23,918 nucleotides of DNA from positions 1 through 23,918 of the forward strand of contig JAZDOK010000108.1 in assembly GCA_043798715.1 (NCBI GenBank), given 5' to 3'. The notes beneath the pieces are model-generated. The model searched no databases and was not told the origin of the DNA. It was given only the letters and a program-made list of their open reading frames with translations. This document shows, one piece after another, positions 12,001 to 21,000 of the stretch. The DNA is from JAZDOK01 sp043798715 (GTDB taxonomy: Bacteria > Vulcanimicrobiota > JAZDOK01). The number at the start of each line of letters is the position of its first letter. The first letter of the stretch is position 1. The translations under genes were made by a program, and so were the position numbers.

Positions 12001-15000
12001 CCGGCGCGGAAGTACGGATTACCTCCAACTGGCCAAGGACTCCATCCACGAATCCGCCCGGGTCAAGCTCAATTACTACTACACCACCCAGAGCCAGCTC
12101 AACTGGGTTTCCGCCAAAGCCGAAGGGCTTATCAAGAACGCGGGTCTCATCGCTTTGCCGGAAGGAGTCACCTCCGACCTCATCTCAAGAGCCGCCTGGG
12201 GGGCCATGCAGGGAGAATCCGGGGCCACGACCGCCTACAAGGATTATATCGCGAGCTACTTCGAGAGCGGCTTAAAGCATGGAAGAACCGATTACCTCCA
12301 GCTCGGAAAGGACTCCATCCACGAATCCGCCCGGGTCAAGCTCAATTACTACTACACCACGGAAGGCCAGCTCACCTGGGTGAGCAACAAGGCCACCCTC
12401 ATCCTCAAGAGCCTTAGCCTTGGCGATCTCCCGACCGGAATAACCGCACAATCGCTCCATGAGGCTGCTTCCTCCGCCCTCGCCGGGGAGACGGAAGCCT
12501 TCCGGGAGGCCGTGGCCCTGGCCGCCGAAAGACTCTTCCGCCACGGAAGAACCGACTCCCTCGCCGTCCTTCGGGACGCCCTCCACGTCGCGGCCAAAGA
12601 TGCCCTTTCAACAAGCTACACGACCGCATCCGAGATCGCCTGGGTGGAGCAGAAGGCGAACCAGATGTTTTCCTCCCTCGGCCTCATCGCCTTACCTGAA
12701 GGCTTGACCTCGCAGAGTATCCATGACGCCGCCTGGGCCGTCATGAACGGAGTCGGCGGGGCGACTACCGCGTATAAGGACTACATCGCCACCTGCTTCG
12801 AAAGCGGAATACGCCACGGGAGGAGCGACTACCTCCAGCTCGGAAAGGATTCCATCTGCGAGGCGGCCCGGGTCAAACTCAATTATTACTACACCACCCC
12901 ATCTCAGCTCGCCTGGGTGGCCACCAAGGCCGGCGCCATGATCACGCCCCTGGGGTTGCTTTCCCTTCCCGCCAACACCGCCTCAGCCGGGATCAAAGAC
13001 CTGGCCTGGACGGTGATGAACGGAGTAGGCGGAGCCACTTCGGCCTACAAGGATTACATCGCCTTCTATTTCGAGAGCGGCATAAGACACGGGAGGACGG
13101 ACTATCTGCAACTGGCCAAAGATTCCATCGTCGAATCGGCCCGGGTCAAACTCAATTATTACTACACCACCCAATCTCAACTTGCCTGGGTGGACGCCCA
13201 GGCCAACCTCATTGCCAACCGCTTGAACTATTTCACTCAAAACGGCAAATACACCCTATCCCTTTCCGGCGGGGCAACGGAAGAGCATTTCGGGAGTGGG
13301 GAGGTTGTGCTCCACCGGGCCGACGGGACTACGAAGGCCACCCACCCCGACGGCTCCTGGGAGGACAAAAACGCCTCCGGGCAGATCACCCAGGGGCGCC
13401 TGTCCGACGGAAGAACGGCGACTTACGCCTACAACCCGGATGGGAGCTTTGTAAGGAGTCTCTCGGACGGTTCAATCGAAAGCCATGATGCAACCGGCCT
13501 CCTCCTTCGCACCGATTATTCCGGCGGGAGCTACCGCCTGTATAGCTCCGATGGAACCTCTGTGCTCCACGAGACGGACGGCGGCTCAAAGATGGCCGAC
13601 GCCGGAGGGTTTGTCATCCGATATGAGAAAGCAAACGGCGACGTGGAGCAATATTTTCACGACGGCACCAGGAAAGTGACCCACGCCGACGGCTCCTGGG
13701 CGGAATACGACGCCTCCGGGCTTATCTCAAGATCGGAGTACGGCGGAATCACTGTAACTTACTTCCATTACGGTGGTGGGTTTGAGACCCGCCTCTCCAG
13801 CGACGGCACGGTGAGGAAATATGACGCCTCCGGAAACCTCCTGAGCGAGACGGTGCCGGAACGCTTCTCGGTCACAAGCATGACCGTAAAAGAAGATGGA
13901 GCCCGCGTGATCAGCCTTTCGGACGGCACGAAAGAGACTTACCGGGCCGACGGGAACATCCTCATGAAAAGGGAGGCGGACGGGTGCGTCTCCTACTTCT
14001 TCCCCGATGGGACGAAGCTCCTTCTTGCCTCCGATCGGGTGGCGGAGGAAGCCGACGGTTCCATCACTTTCCAGGCTGAAAACGGCGTGGAAGTTAATTT
14101 GGGAACGGATGGCGCATTCATCTGGAACGGCCCCCTGACGGGCAGTCTCTCCTCCTCCGACGGGTGCTCCCTTTCCGACGGAAGGCTCCGCTTCCTCCGC
14201 GGCGGCGCCGTCATGGATATTGACCCCATGACCTTCACCGAGGAGGTGAAGTACCAGAGCGGCCTCTGGATTAAGCTGGACGCGGAAGGGAACACCGAAT
14301 ACTTCCAACCGAACCTGACCAGGAGCCTAAGGAGCGCCAGCGGCGCCCTTTCCTCCACCGACGTCTGGGGGAGGCAGGCGGCGACCACTCTTCTTGCGGA
14401 CGGCGGCCTTGAAGTCGGTACGACGGACGGAACGAATACGAGAAACACCCTTTACGCAAACGGAACCATCCTCCACCGGAACCCCGATGGAAGCCTCATT
14501 ACCTGGGACGAAAATGGAACCTTCATCTCCCTGAGCATCCCGGGCGGGACGATGCCGCTCAGGAGATCGGACGGCACCTATTATGCGACCCTTCCGGACG
14601 GCTCATATTCCGAGTATGCAAGCGACGGGAGCCTCATCCAAAATTACATCACCACGGCCGACGGTAAAACCCGGATTCTCTCCGGAGACGGCACCGTGGA
14701 ATATAACCCCTACAAGCCGACCGACAACATCATCATCCAGAACCGCAACCAGATCCACGCCGAGATCTACGCCGACCGCACCCAGGTTTATTCCAACGCC
14801 GACCTCCGCATCGAAATTACGCCTGACGGCTGGGAAACCTGGAGAACCGCCCGGGGAGATATCATCGTTCTGGACAAAAATCGCCTGGTACGCACCGATT
14901 TGAGCTACTTCCTGGGCAAGAGCTTCGATGTCTATCCGCCTCAAGACATCAGGGTCTATAGTGATAGAATCGAAGTGGAGTTTGTGGCTAAAGAGAAAAT

Positions 15001-18000
15001 TTATCTTCCCAACCTCCAGTATGATTTCAACGCCGTCGATGTTCTTCCGAGGGCGAGCGGGTTCGTCAAGCCCAATGCTTCCATCATCCAGACCCAGGTT
15101 CAAGAGGATGGGAATATCATTTTCAAGCATTCCGACGGCGCGGTGACCGTCTTAAAACCTGATTATACCTGGGAGACGACGGCGGCAAACGGCCTGACGC
15201 ACCGGAAGTACATTGACGGAAAAGAAGAATGGGTGCTTCCGAATGAAGACTGGATCTCGATTGACGCCGGCGGTACAATCCAGGCTTTCAGCTTCAGTGA
15301 AAAGAATCGGAGCTTTCCGGTCTCCAGAAACGCCGAAGGGATCATCCAGGTCATTTATCCCAATGACGATGTCCTCGTCGTGGATCCCCGCACTTTCTGC
15401 CTCACCCGGTGGAGCCTGGATGGAACCAAACGAGTGGAATATTCGGACGGCCGCTTTGAGGTCTTTAACGCTCAGAGATGCCCTGTTACGGGCCTTCAGC
15501 CGGTGGTCATCAATAACCTGGATGGGAGCGCCGTCTCCCGCATGGCTGATGGAGAGATCACTTTCCAGTTAAACGACGGGACCGTGCCGACCCGGAATTA
15601 CGACGGCACCTGGACGGCCGCTTATCTGAACGGGGACATCGTAAAATACACGCCTGCCGGGAAACTTTCGAGCTGGTTCGTCGCCTCAAAAGGCTACACC
15701 CGCTTCTATCGGAAAGACGGGAGCCTGGCCCATATCGAGACTTTAAGCGGAATCAAGGAATATTTTGAGACCAAAGGGAACAAGGTGGACTCTTATATCA
15801 TCCTGCCCGATTATTCCGGAATCAGGGTCTCTCGCAGTCAGGGATTCGTCAATATCTCCATGCCGGACCGTCGCACGGTTTACACCGGTTATCTTCAGCC
15901 GGACGGCAGCATTTACCTGGTGAAAGCCGACGGGAAGATCTTCAAGATCATCACGCCGGACCTGGTCGTGAAGACCCTGGACGAGTCGGGACGGGTGGCC
16001 TCCCAGCTTCTGCCGGGGGGAGACACGGAATTCTATCATCCCTGGGGAGCCCTTTCGTACATCGTGGCTCCGGACGGGAGCCGGGGGGTTCGCCAGGCGG
16101 ACGGGAGCACCCTTTACAAGGATGCCGCCGGAAATATCGTCAGAATCGTGCTTGCCGACGGAACCCACGCGGCTCTTCAGGAGGACGGCGCCTACCTGGC
16201 CGTATCGCTGGACGGGGCGACGACAAGATACCGGGCGGATGGAAGCCCCTCCCTTAAGACCTACCCAGCCGGAAGCCCCATCGCCCAGGTTCAGTATGCT
16301 CCAACGGGTGAAAGGAGCGAGAACTGGACGGACGGCGCCGTCAAGGAGTTCAGGGCGGACGGCACCCAGAGCTTTGAGAGATGCGCCGATGGCACGGAGA
16401 AGGAATACGACCTGAAAGGCCGGATCCTGCACGTCAGCAATCACCCGGTCGAAGGCGCCATTGATTACCTCTACCGGGTGGATGGAACTTTCACCGCAAC
16501 CTGCGAGAGCGGGAAAATCGAGGACTTCCGGGCCGATGGGACCCTGATGCGAAGAATCTCGTCCGAGGAAACCATCACCCTCTACGACCAGCACGGGAGG
16601 CTCATTTCCGAGACCCTCTCCGACGGCGCGACCACCACCTTCGTCTTCCACGCCGACGGCACGAAGACCGGCACCTGCACGGACGGAAGCACGCTGTCTT
16701 ATAATGCCGCCGGCACCCTGACGCGCAAGCTCCTGGCCGACGGCTCAGAGATTCTTTACACTGAGGAAAAGACCGCGACGAACTTTATAAGCGGCGTTGT
16801 GAAGGAGGAGTTCACCTCCGGCGATATAGCTCTTCGCTGGACCATCCCGTCTTCCCTGACCGGTTCCCAGATCCTCCTCACCAAATCTGCCGATGGCATC
16901 TGGAACTACCCCGTCACCGAGGTCACTGAAAACTCTGCGTCCTCCGCGTCTCTGCGGTTCTCTTTAGAAGACGGAACTTTCCTTCTCCTCAGATCTGACG
17001 GCTCCGCCGATCTTCTGGATTCTGGATTCTTACTTCTGGATTCTCTCTCCTCCGCCGGAACACTCTTGACTTACGGCCCGGGCGGCGCCCTCATCTCCGA
17101 ACAGGCCAAAGACGGAAGTCTCAAGCTCTACCAACCCGACGGCAGCATTACCGCAAAGAACGCCTCCGGCGATATCGTCAGCATCACTCTGACGGATGGA
17201 ACTCCGGCCGCCTGGGATGCGCAGAACGCCTATTACAAGGCTGTTAAGGCCGACGGCAGCGTGACCAGGTTCGATGTCCAGGGCATCCTCTTCTCCGTTC
17301 TTTCTTCGGATGGCACACTCTCCCTCTATGCCCCCGACCGCTCCCTCGTCGTCACCAACGACGACAATTCGATGGCGTATTACCGGGCGGACGGCACCCT
17401 TCGCAAGCGTGTCTCCTCAGACGGAAAAACAATCGAGGAATACAATGCTTCCGAGATCATCACATCGAGGAAGCACTATGACGAAAGCCTTGCGACGGTT
17501 CTCTCCGAAGACCATTTCGATTCAAGCGGCGTCATCCTTCATACGCATTTCCTGAACGGCGACATCTCTTATGTGCAGGCCGACGGTTCCGTAAGAAGGG
17601 AGAACAGCCAGGGCGTCCTCCTCTCCATCACGCTTTCAGACGGCACCCCCGCCAACCTGCAGTCCGACGGCGGATACCTGGCCATCCAGGCGGACGAGAC
17701 GAAGACCTATTTCAACACAAGCGGTATCCCGATAAGAACAGTCAACAAGGAGGGAACCGTCACCACCCTCTATCACGAAAATGGAGACATCGTCACGGAG
17801 GATTCCGCCCTCCACACCCGGATCACTCAAAAAGCCGACAGGACCCGGATCGAAGAAAACCTGGCCACCGGCGAGAGAACGACTTACCAGGTCGGCGGGG
17901 ACATCGTCACTGAGACCACTATTGGCGGAGTTCCGGTCACCATCACCCAGAAGGCGTCCGGCAGCCTGACGACGGCCTACGGGGACGAAGCCCTGGTGGA

Positions 18001-21000
18001 AGAGCAGGCCGATCGGGGCTTACTTGCCTCGTTCATGGATGTCCAGGGGAACGTGGCCGAGACCATCCGGCGGGATTCCCACGGCCGCATCTTCCGCAAG
18101 GTCGGAAGCGGCGAGGAGGAACAGCTTTCCATCCAGGGATTCTACTCGGCTACTTTGACAAACGGCGTCTGCCTCAAGTGGGCCTCCGACGGCTCCATCA
18201 CGACCGAATACCCGGATGGGCGATTCGAAAAGGACGAGGTGGGCGGCCGGAGGACCCTGTTTGTGCCCGCCGAGAGCGGATCTTCGGTGGGCGAGACTAC
18301 GGTGTGGCATGTTTATGGCGCTGTTGAAGTCACCCACGCCGACGGCTCAAAACTCTTCACCCACACCGACGGAACCACAGTGGCCACGGATGCAAACGGC
18401 GCGATCACGGTGACGCCGGCCTCGGAAGATACGATCTACACAGAGACCGGAGACGTGAAAGTGGAAAATGTAGGGCAGACCTTCAGGTCTGCATCTACCT
18501 GCAAGACCGATGGTTCTGTTGAAGAAGAATCCTTCGAGCTGATAAACAATGTCTGGCAGAGAACATCCTTTACGGCGTATGCGCCGACCGGGACCATCAC
18601 CAGCCAGGAATTCGAGCTTGAAGATCCGGCCAAAGTCACCACCACCATCCAGCAGTATAACGGCACGGTCATCGTCCAGAATCCTGATGGAAGCGGCACG
18701 GAGACCCGCTTTGACGGCACTTACATTCAAATTGAGTCGGACGGGACGAGGTTCACCCTCATGTCCGATGGAAAGACCCGCCTCACGGAGCTTACCGACG
18801 GTTCCTCCATCCGGAGGAATGCGGACGGGAGCCTCACCGTCCAGGCCGTTGAGAATTCAACTCTCCTCGTTCAAGAGGCTTCGGGCGACTGGCAAACTCT
18901 GCGACCCGCCGATGTCACGATCACCTGGAAGAATGACGGCTCAGGCCGCATCATGACCCGCCGTCCGGAGGAGGGCCAGACAGCCAAATTCTGCACGGTG
19001 ACGGAAAACCTGGATGGAACCATCGTTACGGAGAAGTCGGACGGCTCCATCATGACCAGCTATCCCTCCGGAGCGACGATAACCAGGTACCAGGATGGCC
19101 GGGTGCTGGTCAGCCAGGTTTCCGGCGCAAGTTTCCTCCTTGACCCGGCCGGCAAATTCACTTTCGGCCGCGCCGACAACTCGGAAGAGACCATTTACAC
19201 GAGCGGCCTCCGGGAGGTTCGATACCTTGATGGTTCCATTACGACTTTTTATCTCTCCGGGGTCAAGGTCACAAAAGCCGCCGACAAGAGCCTCACGGTC
19301 GAGGCGCCGGATGCATCGAAGCTCACGAAGAGCCTCAGTGGGAACCTCACACTTGAGATAAATCCGGAGAGCCAGTATATCTCCAGGGCTGCGCAAGGCG
19401 ATTACCTGGTGAAAACGGATGATGGCCAATTCATCCACATTTACGGAAAAGAGCCGGGCGGCGAACAGACCTCTGTCTATGGCAACGCCGAGGAGACAAA
19501 TGACGGCACCCGTTTTGAGTTCAAGGACGACGGTACCATCATAAAATACAGCGGTGATACGATCACTCGCTGGGAGGCCGACGGAAGCGTAACGGAACTT
19601 AAAGGAAGCGGAAAAATTTACTGGGAGGCCTCAACCGGCCGTGTTCTCTACTATGAAAACGATAAGCTTCGGTTGGTTGTGGAACCAGACAATACGGAGA
19701 CGGAGTATCTCCCGGACGGGCAGTATATTACGCGGGTGCCCGAGGCAGGCGAAATTACTGAGAAGAGCATCGAGGCCCTGGGCCAGGGCTACTGGGACAG
19801 CCTGGTGGGAACTGTATCGTGCAACGGGAGAAGAAAAATCGTCATCGAGGACGGCTCCCAAGTCTGTTACATGAAGGGCGAAAACACCATCACCCGGATT
19901 CCCTACCGCACCATTCTAATCAACGGGCAGCACCCGAGTGTTCAGTGGAAAGATAATTGGGCCAGCGCCCGCATACGGCCGTGGACCATGGCTCCTGTAA
20001 AATATTATACCATGACCTCCGAGGGCCCGAAACTCCTCATCCCGAAGGAATCTCTCAAACAACTGGCGGATGCATATAAAGCCGGTTACAAGTTCGTGGT
20101 AGCCTACATAGCCAATAATCACTTTGTTCCATTATATGCTGCAAATAACATTATTGAAGAAGATTGTTGGGTAAGAGCCCAAGAAGGAATGGTTCTCACC
20201 CCTCCTGGGCCGGAGTGGGCTTTTAATTATTGGCATACGGACAAAAGTGGTTATAAAGTCAATCCAGATGGAAGCATGGCTGTTTTCACCGGAATCTGGC
20301 GGGGAATGTCTCAGGGCGTGTCAATGAATACTTATACCCTTCCTCCCCTCGGAGACCGCGGAGATGGCACTAACGGAGTTGTTAATCCAACCACCGGCGA
20401 AGCCAACAAGCCTGATCAAAAACGCTATAAGATTACTTATGAAAACTGCTCCTGTCATTTAGGGGAACCAGGCTACGAGGATATGGTGCCCGGCGAAGGG
20501 ATACGAACCATTAATTCAAAAAGTCAGCCGACAGACATTCACCGCTGCGCCGACGACTGCCACTGGATTTTCACGGTAAAAGACCAAAATGGATATGAAA
20601 TAAAGTATCATTCTGACATTCGTCCTATTGTCGAATATCAAGATCCCCAATATCCGCCGGGCAATGCTCCTCCAAAACTCAAACAGGAATTATTATTAAA
20701 AAGTATTAGTTTTAACACGATGAGAATCCCTCTCGATCCAGACATAATTGATCAAATTTCCAGGAAATCGAATAAGTTGCTTTTGCATGGCGACGCGGAA
20801 GGTATAAGATGGTTTGGAGCAGAATTGGGGAAGCGACTAGCACTCTGCGAGAAGGATCTTGATAGAGCAAGGTATGTATTTTCTCTCATTGAAAAACTCG
20901 ATATACTTAAGACCGCATATACATCTAAACATTATAGTGATTTAAATGAGGTAAGAAGCATGAAGAAGCCGTATGATCCTTATTGGACGCTGGCTACGAA

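Larger units (their letters stand above)
13229..19742 (+). repeat. Second Asp-Gly beta-repeat array
   Basis: Residues 4391-6561 resume the strand/Asp-Gly pattern directly after the helical cassette (NGKYTLSLSGG) and run to the last clear unit, EYLPDGQYITRV. One recurring larger module pairs 'I.L.DGTPA.LQ.DG.YLA' with a following 'Y.ADG' unit; it appears near 16150, 17200 and 17640 and also near 440 in the first array, linking the two blocks. A stretch at about 14720-15080 departs from the pattern and may be a small inserted domain. Confidence 0.83.

Noticed and set aside
10538..13228. CRISPR array or TALE-like repeats
   Set aside because: The 273-bp units are in-frame coding repeats without spacers, and the peptide bears no TALE or pentapeptide signature.
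15743..16651. Minus-strand open frame of 302 codons
   Set aside because: Same antisense artefact over the second beta array.
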